DNA of 11,996 bases from the NCBI GenBank assembly GCA_030836725.1, contig JAUPLV010000061.1, forward strand, positions 1-11,996. The letters run 5' to 3'. The position numbers and the translations under genes were made by a program. Source of the DNA: Pseudomonadota bacterium. Its GTDB lineage: Bacteria > Pseudomonadota > Gammaproteobacteria > Burkholderiales > Thiobacillaceae. Shown here piece after piece: positions 6,426-11,996 of this stretch. How positions within the stretch are numbered: the first letter of the stretch is position 1; each line of letters begins with the position of its first letter. A model generated the notes under the pieces. That model was not told the DNA's origin, searched no databases, and saw only the letters and a program-made list of their open reading frames with translations.

Positions 6426-6965
6426 TTATATCCGCACCGGCTCGAACGTCGCGTCGAGATTCTGGTCGTCGCAATAATCGAGGAAATCGCCGCGCAGGGT
6501 GGCGATGTGGGCGTCGGCGGGAATGCCGAGCGTCATGTGGACCGCGAACATCGGCGCACCGGTGTGCGGCGCCGGATAGGTTTCGGTTTCCAGCGCCTCG
6601 ATGTTGATGTGCAGCCGCGCGAAGAAATTGGCGAGACTGTTGACGATGCCTGGCTGGTCGAGCGCGGCGACTTCGACGGTGTAGGGAATCAACGGCTTCT
6701 CGGTGCGGGCGGGGCGGGTGCGCTGCTGGATGATCGACAGCCCGAGCTCCTCGCCCACCGCCGGCAGCCGTGATTCCAGCTTGGCCAGCGCGTCCCAGCT
6801 GCCGGTAATCCGCATCAGCAGCGCGAAGCGGCCGCCGAGCGCGGCCATGCGGGATTCCTCGATGTTGCAGCCGGATTCGCCAATGCGGCGGGTGAAGCCT
6901 TCCACCAGGCCAATCTTGTCTTCTCCGCTGGCGGTGACGACGAGTGATTCGGTATCGCTTGCCAT
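6426..6965 (-). CDS. GcvR-like protein with two ACT domains (glycine cleavage system repressor family)
   Basis: A 179-residue protein made of two ACT domains, about residues 5-82 and 93-176. The first opens with LVVTASGEDKIGLVEGFTRRI and the second with YTVEVAALDQPGIVNSLANFF (both typical ACT strand-helix starts). In E. coli GcvR antagonises the activator GcvA and so represses the gcv operon according to glycine level. The family also includes ACT proteins of unknown target, and no gcv gene is in view, so the role is inferred. The segment HINIEALETETY (109-120) is characteristic of the group. The frame is open much further upstream, to 7580, but that part is antiparallel to no known domain and lies inside the transporter gene. 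The ATG at 6965 shares its A with the transporter stop (TAATG), indicating translational coupling. Confidence 0.88.
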   Translation of the reverse strand: MASDTESLVVTASGEDKIGLVEGFTRRIGESGCNIEESRMAALGGRFALLMRITGSWDALAKLESRLPAVGEELGLSIIQQRTRPARTEKPLIPYTVEVAALDQPGIVNSLANFFARLHINIEALETETYPAPHTGAPMFAVHMTLGIPADAHIATLRGDFLDYCDDQNLDATFEPVRI

Positions 6966-7987
6966 TAAATTAAACCTCTGTCGGACAGTTCTTTCTTGAT
7001 GTATGCGTAGAACACCGGCGCGGCGATGACGCCCTGCACCCCGAAAGCCGCCTCCATCCCCAGCATGACGATGAGCAGTTCCCAGGCGCGCGCCTTGATC
7101 TGGGCGCCAATGATACGGGCATTCACGAAATATTCGAGCTTGTGGATGATTACCAGGAAGGCAAGCGATCCCGCGGCGGCATACAGCGAATGCGAAAGCG
7201 AAATGACGACGATGACGGCATTGGAAATGAGGTTGCCCAGCACCGGCAGCAGGCCGACAACGAAAGTGACCAGCACCATGGTCTTGACGAAAGGCAGTTC
7301 GACCCCGAACGCGGGCAGGACCAGGCCGAGATAAATCCCGGTCAGCAGGGCGTTGAGCGCGGAGATCCGCACCTGGGCGAAGACCACGCGACGGAACGCT
7401 TCGGCCAGCCGGAGAACGCGCTCGCTCAGGGCTTGCGCCAGCGGCGCCAGCACCTGGTGCGGCGCGGCTTCGCGCAGCGCGATGAAGCTGCCGATGATGA
7501 AGCCGACCAGGATCAACAGCAGCACGCGGCCGGCATCGCCGCCCAGCTTGCGCAGGTCCTGCGCATGGAGGCGCAGCCATTCGACCATGCCGGCGCGGAT
7601 CACCGAATCATCTCCCTGCGGCAGCCATTCCCCGGCCCACGGCGGCAGCAGCTCGCGCGAATTTTCGATCACCTCGGCCATCTTGGCCAGCAGGCCGGTC
7701 AGGCCGCCCTCGGTGCGCAGATACAGGATGACGCCGGCGGTCATTCCGCCGACGATGCCCAGCACCACCAGGGTGATCAGCGTCACCACCAGCACTTTCG
7801 ACCAGGTATGGCTGAGCTTGCCGATGACAAAACGCGGCGCCAGCAGGTGGACCAGCTGCACCACCAGCAGGCCGGCCAGCATCGCCGGCAGCACCCGAAG
7901 ATGGAGGACGAACAGCAAACCGGCGGCCATCATCAGCCAGGCGGCGATCTGGTAGCGGGTGACGGGGGCGGGGGTGGCGGCGATCAT
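6965..7987 (-). CDS. AI-2E family transporter (PerM/YdiK/TqsA group)
   Basis: A polytopic inner-membrane protein of 340 residues from the ATG at 7987. The family includes TqsA, proposed to export autoinducer-2, and PerM; members such as HMA-type relatives also act as Na+/H+ antiporters, so the substrate cannot be read from sequence. Hydrophobic segments lie near residues 13-30, 33-50, 64-90, 153-171, 203-225, 233-265 and 305-330. The family-typical order is present: two N-terminal pairs, a soluble loop with PPWAGEWLP (115-123), then the conserved GLLPVLGNLISN (245-256) and LEYFVNARIIG (284-294). An upstream TTG at 8050 would add 21 residues without family character, so the ATG is preferred, although its ribosome site is weak. 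The stop overlaps the start of the ACT-domain gene by one base, so the two form an operon. Confidence 0.9.
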   Translation of the reverse strand: MIAATPAPVTRYQIAAWLMMAAGLLFVLHLRVLPAMLAGLLVVQLVHLLAPRFVIGKLSHTWSKVLVVTLITLVVLGIVGGMTAGVILYLRTEGGLTGLLAKMAEVIENSRELLPPWAGEWLPQGDDSVIRAGMVEWLRLHAQDLRKLGGDAGRVLLLILVGFIIGSFIALREAAPHQVLAPLAQALSERVLRLAEAFRRVVFAQVRISALNALLTGIYLGLVLPAFGVELPFVKTMVLVTFVVGLLPVLGNLISNAVIVVISLSHSLYAAAGSLAFLVIIHKLEYFVNARIIGAQIKARAWELLIVMLGMEAAFGVQGVIAAPVFYAYIKKELSDRGLI

Positions 7988-8098
7988 GGCCGCCACGATG
8001 CCAACAAAGCGCGCGCGGAGCAAGGGGCAGCGCAAATCACCCCCTGACAATTACCCGTAACCAGGATTGTTCTCCAGCCAATTTGTAGCGCTTAAATA

Positions 8099-8130
8099 AC
8101 GAACAAACCGGGATTGCCGGGCCGATTCCG
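8099..8130 (-). terminator. Possible weak intrinsic terminator after mobA
   Basis: On the minus strand, directly after the mobA stop, an imperfect hairpin (CCGGAATCGG pairing with GCAATCCCGG, several mismatches) is followed by TTTGTTCG. Position and orientation fit a terminator, but the stem is interrupted and the T-run is short. Confidence 0.3.
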
Positions 8131-8131
8131 G

Positions 8132-8719
8132 TCAGGAGCGCAGGTCTTCAGGCCGGTTGACGTTGGCGAAGCAGGCGGCATCGAAGCGCACCGTCGTCGA
8201 AGCCAACCCGGCCTGCCAGTGGCGCACCGCGCGTTCGCCGCGCGCCAGATACGCGGCGAGGTTGTCGCGCTGGTCGGTGCGCACGATGAAGCAGCTGTGG
8301 TGCATGCGCGCATCGTCCGCCGCCACCGCCAGCGGCACGCCTTCCCGTTGCGCCGCCTCGAGCAAGCGCGCCGCCAGGTCCGCGGGCAGATGCGGCGTGT
8401 CGCACGGCGCCACCACCAGCCAGTCCGCCGCCACCGCCTGCAGCGCCGCCAGCAGGCCCGCCAGGGGGCCGGGGAAATCGGGCAGAGTGTCGGGCAGCAC
8501 GCGATGGCCGTACGCTGCATAGGTCTCGAGATTGCGGTTGGCGCTGATCACCAGCTCGTCGACCTGCGGCGCCAGCGCGGCGAGCGCCCATTCGATCAAC
8601 GGGCGCCCCCGATACTCGACCAGCCCCTTGTCGACGCCGCCCATGCGCCGGCCCTGGCCGCCTGCCAGAACGACGGCGGCGACGCGCGCCGGCTCCGATT
8701 TACTGCCGACGCCGGACAT
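8132..8719 (-). CDS. mobA: Molybdenum cofactor guanylyltransferase MobA
   Basis: Transfers GMP from GTP to molybdopterin to make the bis-MGD cofactor used by enzymes of the DMSO reductase family such as respiratory nitrate reductase and formate dehydrogenase; cytoplasmic. The 195-residue length equals that of E. coli MobA (194). Motifs in order: nucleotide-binding LAGGQGRRMGGVDKGL (18-33), DFPGPLAGLL (81-90), APCDTPHLP (104-112) with the Mg-binding Asp107, and the C-terminal NVNRPEDL (186-193). The start is taken as the ATG at 8719, ten codons before the core strand ARVAAVVLAGG. The frame is open further upstream, but that portion overlaps the glycosyltransferase and lacks family sequence. 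The gene overlaps the end of the glycosyltransferase by 20 bases, so it is probably translated from the same transcript. No MoaA/MobB partner is in the window. Confidence 0.95.
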   Translation of the reverse strand: MSGVGSKSEPARVAAVVLAGGQGRRMGGVDKGLVEYRGRPLIEWALAALAPQVDELVISANRNLETYAAYGHRVLPDTLPDFPGPLAGLLAALQAVAADWLVVAPCDTPHLPADLAARLLEAAQREGVPLAVAADDARMHHSCFIVRTDQRDNLAAYLARGERAVRHWQAGLASTTVRFDAACFANVNRPEDLRS

Positions 8720-10271
8720 ACAGGTGGAGGCGGTCGGAGCGGTCGCCGGGGCGCGCGCCCTCCCACTGTTTGGCCCAGTCGGCCGAAACATGCGGCTCGC
8801 CCCCGCGCAGGCGGGTTTCCACCAGCAGCCAGTCGCAGCCAGCATCGTCGGAAGCAAACCGAAGGCCGCCGTGATAAGCCAGCAGCAGGCGCGGCTGGCT
8901 GCGCACCTGCCGGGCCTGGATGCAATCGGCGGGCGGCACCCGCGCCGCCAGTTCCTCGGCCACGCTTGCATAGGAAAGGCGGCGGTCGAGCGGCGCCTGA
9001 AACAGCGCCATCAGCAGCACCCAGATGAAGGTCATGCCCGCCGTCCACACCAGAATGGGGCGCAGTGGAGAACTGCTGACGCGGGTGAGAAAAACAACCC
9101 AGGCCAGGGTGACGGCAAGGCCCAGAGCCAGCGTCCATGGGCGCAACTCGCCGACATGCGTCATGCCCACCTTGCTCATCCGCTCCGCCAGGCGCGCCGG
9201 GATGGCCAGATCGTGCGCGCTCCAGGAAATCCAGAGCAGCAGCCCGATAAAGCCGAACAGCATGAGCGCAAACCAGAGCAGGGCATTGGCCGCCCCGCGG
9301 CGCAGGCCGAACAGCCCGGCGCCGCCCAGCAAGGCCAGCGGCAGCAGCAAAACCAGGCCTTGCTCGTCGCCCGGCCGTGCCGCCATGGCATACAGGCCGA
9401 GCAGGCCCAACAGCGCGCCGAGCGGCAGCACAAGGCCCGGCGTGCGCCACTGCCGCCTTCCCCGGTACGCCGCCCAGGCTGCCAGCGGCCATGCCGGCCA
9501 CGCATACCAGCCAAGGATGCCGGCGAAATAGCCTGGATGCGGACCGTCGCCGCCCTGCCAGCGTTGCAGATTGATTGCGCCGCTCAAGGAAACATTCTGC
9601 GCCGCCAGCAGCGCCAGCCAAGCCGCGCCCGCTACAAGCGCAAGGCCGATCCCCCAGGCCAGGGTGCGCCGCGCCGCCGGGGAGCGGTACTCTTCCAGCA
9701 GCAGCGGCAACAGCGCCGCCAGCAGCAGGATCAAAGCGGCTTCCGCCGCGCCCCCCGCCAGCAGCAGCAGCGTTGCCCCGCCCCCCAGCGCCAGGCCGCC
9801 GCGCGCCTTTGCCGGCAGGACGGCGGCGCCATACAGCATGATCGCGGCGGCGGCGAACTGGGCGGTATAGGCATTGAGTTCGTGGCCGCGCAGCAGCAAG
9901 CCCACGCAGCCCAGCAAGGTCAGCGCAGCGGCCCATCCGGTTTCCGCGCCATACAGCGCACGGGCCGTGCGTGCGGAAAAAAATAGCGCCAGCGCGACAA
10001 ACAGGCCCGAGGCGAGCCGCGCGCCATCGTGCAGGGCGAGGATGGGCGAGGTGAGCCAGGCGGTCGCGGTCGCCACCCAGTAATACAAAGGCGATGCGCC
10101 CAGGGCGGCCTGCGGCGCGAAGACGCCTTGAAGCTGCAGCCATAACCGGACGAAATGATCGCCGTCGCCGCCTTTCCAGGGCGCATGCCCCACCAGACCG
10201 GGCAACAGCCAGGCCGCGCAAAGCAGCAGCAGTCCGAGCCGCGAAAGAAGAAGCGGGCGCTTATTGAACAA
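8700..10271 (-). CDS. ArnT/GT39-like integral membrane glycosyltransferase
   Basis: A 523-residue membrane protein with about eleven hydrophobic segments and a C-terminal periplasmic-type domain (about 432-523), the layout of ArnT/PMT (GT39 and GT83) enzymes that move a sugar from a polyprenyl-phosphate carrier to a lipid or protein outside the inner membrane. The N-terminus (LLCAAWLLPGLVGHAPWK, 16-33) matches the first membrane helix and loop of this group. The acidic loop that normally reads like PWKPDE is here PWKGGDGDHF (31-40), so Asp36 and Asp38 are the candidates for the catalytic acid. PLYYW near residue 61 is also family-like. The start is a TTG at 10271 without a clear ribosome site; no ATG precedes the first helix, and the start overlaps the M48 gene by 11 bases. 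The stop overlaps mobA by 20 bases. Donor and acceptor are unknown. Confidence 0.82.
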   Translation of the reverse strand: MFNKRPLLLSRLGLLLLCAAWLLPGLVGHAPWKGGDGDHFVRLWLQLQGVFAPQAALGASPLYYWVATATAWLTSPILALHDGARLASGLFVALALFFSARTARALYGAETGWAAALTLLGCVGLLLRGHELNAYTAQFAAAAIMLYGAAVLPAKARGGLALGGGATLLLLAGGAAEAALILLLAALLPLLLEEYRSPAARRTLAWGIGLALVAGAAWLALLAAQNVSLSGAINLQRWQGGDGPHPGYFAGILGWYAWPAWPLAAWAAYRGRRQWRTPGLVLPLGALLGLLGLYAMAARPGDEQGLVLLLPLALLGGAGLFGLRRGAANALLWFALMLFGFIGLLLWISWSAHDLAIPARLAERMSKVGMTHVGELRPWTLALGLAVTLAWVVFLTRVSSSPLRPILVWTAGMTFIWVLLMALFQAPLDRRLSYASVAEELAARVPPADCIQARQVRSQPRLLLAYHGGLRFASDDAGCDWLLVETRLRGGEPHVSADWAKQWEGARPGDRSDRLHLYVRRRQ

Positions 10272-11712
10272 TTTTGAGGAGTTGGCCCGGTTTGGGCTCG
10301 CCTTTGGGATAGAGGCCGTTCATCAGGCGCAGCAGGCTCTCGGCGTCCGCCCCCAGCGGCGACTTGCGCGCCAGCCCGGCCATCGTCATGCCCGGCTGGG
10401 CGTTGACGATCTGCATCAGGTACGACCGGGCAGCCCGTTTCTCGGCCGGGGTGATCGCCCGAAAGCTGTTGATCGCCGCACGCAGGGTGCTGCGCTCGCG
10501 ATCGTAGGCGGGTTTGTCCGCGGCCATGCCGGCAATCAGGTACTGCGTGCCGTTGAACACCGCGGACGCCGCCACCACCGGCTTGCCCTGCTGGGCGCCG
10601 GCGGCGAATGCGGCCGGATAGCCGCTGAGCTTGCCGCTTTCAAACCGCGCTCCGGCATCCAGCTTGATGCCCTTCTGCAAGGTTTCCAGCGGCTTGTCGC
10701 TCTTCGGCCCCTGCTGAAGCTCGATCAGCGCATCGTCTTTCGGGCTGGTCGCCGCCACCCGGTCGGGGCGGTTCTGTACCCGCCAACCCTGCGGAAACTG
10801 GAGCGTCAGGCCAAACTTTTCATGCAGCAGCATGTTGTTGCGGATCACGCCCTGGTCGGGGCTGTCGCCAAATACCACGCCCGCCATCTTCTGCAGATAA
10901 TCGCTGCGGCCTTCGCGCGGATGGGCAACGCTGTATTTGCCGGCCTCGCCCACCACCTGCCTGAAACGCGCGTCGTTGCTGGGGTGCGTGTCGAACGTGC
11001 CGTGATAGGTGCGCGGCTGGCGGCCGTCGCGCCTGGCCTGCTCGGCGGCAAACAGCTCCTGGTTTTTCAGCACGCCGACGACCTCGACCATCGCCTGCGG
11101 ATCATAGCCGGCCCTGGCCAGATATTCCGCGCCGAGGCGGTCGGATTCCAGCTCGTGTTCGCGGCCGTAACCGGAGGCCCAGACCTGCGCCAGCGTTTGC
11201 AGCAGGGCAGCGCCCGCCTGACTGTCCATCCCCGGCGCCAGAATCGATCCCAGCGCCAGGCCAAGGCCGGCGGCGGTTTGCGCACTTTGCTGGCGCACCC
11301 CATGACGCGCGGCGACGTGGCCGATTTCGTGCCCCACCACTCCCGCCAGTTCAGCCTCGGAATTCAGGTACGCCATGATGCCGCGGGTAATGTAGACATA
11401 GCCGCCGGGCAGGGCAAAGGCATTGACGTCAGGACTGTCCACCACCGTGAAGTGCCACTGCATGTCTGGCCGCTGGCTGTGCTTCGCCAGCCGCTGGCCC
11501 ACCTCGTTCACATAGGCCTGCAGCGCAGGGTTGGCCAGCGCAGGGTATTCCTTCAGCACATCCTGGTGCGCCTGCGCGCCCATCTGGATTTCCTGCTGCC
11601 CGGACATCGGCACGAAGTCCTTGTCGCCGGTGACCGGGTTTTGCGCGCAATGGGTCAGCGACAACGCGCCGAGAACGACGACTGCGATACGGCGGAAAGC
11701 TGGCGGGGTCAC
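10261..11712 (-). CDS. M48 family zinc metalloprotease, lipoprotein (BepA/YcaL-like)
   Basis: Envelope zinc protease of 483 residues, probably for quality control of outer-membrane or periplasmic proteins, as shown for BepA (YfgC) in E. coli. From the GTG at 11712 the product starts with a signal sequence ending LSLTHC; Cys22 followed by AQNPVTG is the family's usual lipoprotein junction, although His at -1 is unusual for a lipobox. The zinc motif HEIGH (128-132) has catalytic Glu129 and ligands His128 and His132. The third ligand is probably Glu187 in ELESDRLG, with Asp191. The C-terminal tail (PGMTMAGLARKSPLG, ending PKPGQLLKIVQ) is the small repeat-like domain seen in long members. A longer frame to 11925 would run back through the palindromic terminator and the rpmE end, so it is rejected. 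It heads the overlapping M48, glycosyltransferase, mobA trio. Confidence 0.92.
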   Translation of the reverse strand: MTPPAFRRIAVVVLGALSLTHCAQNPVTGDKDFVPMSGQQEIQMGAQAHQDVLKEYPALANPALQAYVNEVGQRLAKHSQRPDMQWHFTVVDSPDVNAFALPGGYVYITRGIMAYLNSEAELAGVVGHEIGHVAARHGVRQQSAQTAAGLGLALGSILAPGMDSQAGAALLQTLAQVWASGYGREHELESDRLGAEYLARAGYDPQAMVEVVGVLKNQELFAAEQARRDGRQPRTYHGTFDTHPSNDARFRQVVGEAGKYSVAHPREGRSDYLQKMAGVVFGDSPDQGVIRNNMLLHEKFGLTLQFPQGWRVQNRPDRVAATSPKDDALIELQQGPKSDKPLETLQKGIKLDAGARFESGKLSGYPAAFAAGAQQGKPVVAASAVFNGTQYLIAGMAADKPAYDRERSTLRAAINSFRAITPAEKRAARSYLMQIVNAQPGMTMAGLARKSPLGADAESLLRLMNGLYPKGEPKPGQLLKIVQ

Positions 11713-11758
11713 GGCTGTCTCATTCTTGCTGGTCTGCGCCCAATGATACCGTCGGGTT

Positions 11759-11808
11759 GCAGCATCAATGCAAAAAGCGGCCGAAGCCGCTTTTTGCATT
11801 GATGCTGC
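11759..11808 (-). terminator. Perfect palindromic rho-independent terminator downstream of rpmE
   Basis: Two perfect 23-base arms (11759-11781 and 11786-11808) enclose a 4-base loop. On the minus strand the loop is TTCG closed by C-G, the very stable UUCG tetraloop in RNA. The inner arm is a GC stem flanked by five A and five T (AAAAAGCGGC, loop, GCCGCTTTTT), a classical intrinsic terminator that also works in the other direction. The outer 13 bases (GCAGCATCAATGC and complement) extend the hairpin well beyond the usual. It begins 29 bases after the rpmE stop. Confidence 0.93.
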
Positions 11809-11837
11809 CTTGTTGCGCACGTGCAGCGCAAACCGGA

Positions 11838-11996
11838 TTACTTCATGCCGTAGCGCTGACGGAACTTCTCGACGCGACCGGCGGTATCGACGATCTTCTG
11901 CTTGCCAGTGTAGAACGGATGGCAAGCCGAGCAGACTTCCACATGCAGGGCCGGCTTGCCCAGCGTGGAGCGGGTTTGGAAGGTGCTGCCGCAGGA
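11838..11996 (-). CDS. rpmE: 50S ribosomal protein L31, N-terminus cut by window edge
   Basis: The C-terminal 52 residues of ribosomal protein L31, a component of the large subunit at the bridge to the small subunit. The visible part begins SCGSTFQTRSTLGKP, continues with VEVCSACHPFYTGKQK and ends RVEKFRQRYGMK. The Cys of SCG and the CSAC pair match three of the four zinc-binding Cys of the zinc-containing (C+, RpmE) type; the fourth would lie just outside. The zinc-containing form is the one replaced by a Cys-less paralogue under zinc starvation in many bacteria; no such paralogue is in view. The E. coli protein has 70 residues, so about 18 are missing at the right edge. A strong terminator follows 29 bases after the stop. 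Confidence 0.96.
   Translation of the reverse strand, partial: SCGSTFQTRSTLGKPALHVEVCSACHPFYTGKQKIVDTAGRVEKFRQRYGMK

Noticed and set aside
6426..7580. Extended 384-codon version of the ACT-domain gene
   Set aside because: The extra upstream part overlaps the transporter in another frame and is Arg/Ala-rich shadow sequence; the TAATG junction gives a natural start at 6965.
7142..8047. Plus-strand open frame of 301 codons, very rich in Gln, His and Asp
   Set aside because: It is antisense to the AI-2E-family transporter. The odd composition is the expected complement of hydrophobic Leu/Val codons.
8720..8971. Extended N-terminus for MobA
   Set aside because: The extra 84 residues lie within the glycosyltransferase gene in another frame; the length from 8719 already equals the family norm.
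8532..9986. Plus-strand open frame of 484 codons rich in Gln, Arg and Ala
   Set aside because: It is antisense to mobA and the membrane glycosyltransferase, both with family motifs; no start signal or domain in the antisense reading.
10264..11802. Plus-strand open frame of 512 codons
   Set aside because: It is antisense to the M48 protease with its HEIGH motif, and it begins within the palindrome on the other side; judged a shadow.
11713..11925. Extended N-terminus for the M48 protease
   Set aside because: It would be translated from the end of rpmE and through the terminator hairpin; the signal peptide fits the GTG at 11712.
1..11996. Search for CRISPR arrays, tRNA genes, insertion sequences, toxin-antitoxin or phage genes
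   Set aside because: No regularly spaced repeats, cloverleaf sequence, transposase motif, terminal inverted repeats or target duplications were seen by eye.

Overview
This window looks like an ordinary chromosomal segment of a GC-rich betaproteobacterium. That is an inference from gene content, codon use and protein style (a vitamin B12-dependent ribonucleotide reductase, a DUF3365 haem lipoprotein, a GcvR-like ACT protein, an M48 lipoprotein whose N-terminus reads NPVTG); no rRNA or other marker fixes the species. Coding density is high and the largest gap between genes is about 140 bases. I see no tRNA or rRNA gene, insertion sequence, prophage, CRISPR array or defence locus.

Layout. Positions 2-868 (minus) hold most of an SrkA-type stress kinase, cut by the left edge. 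Divergent from it, 935-2686 (plus) encodes a compact class II ribonucleotide reductase, followed 9 bases later by a patatin-like phospholipase (2696-3643). Convergent to these are a small GIY-YIG nuclease (3657-3932, minus) and, 42 bases upstream of it, a c-type haem lipoprotein (3975-4556, minus). A divergent gap of 112 bases leads to a DUF502 membrane protein (4669-5289, plus) and an unrecognised 321-residue protein (5321-6286, plus).

From 6426 to the right end everything is on the minus strand. In transcription order from the right: rpmE (L31, cut by the right edge), a very strong palindromic terminator (11759-11808), then an overlapping trio of an M48 metalloprotease lipoprotein, a GT39-type membrane glycosyltransferase and mobA. 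A possible weak terminator follows mobA. Next comes an AI-2E-family transporter overlapping a GcvR-like two-ACT-domain protein by one base (TAATG).

The genes are mostly housekeeping or accessory metabolism: nucleotide reduction, stress kinase, molybdenum cofactor guanylylation, envelope proteolysis, lipid or glycan modification. They do not form one pathway. I found no convincing new multi-gene system. The most noteworthy items are the perfect 23-bp-arm palindrome between rpmE and the M48 gene, the compact reductase ending in an adjacent Cys-Cys, two identical 14-base palindromes read in different frames of the unrecognised gene, and the haem lipoprotein facing the DUF502 gene.
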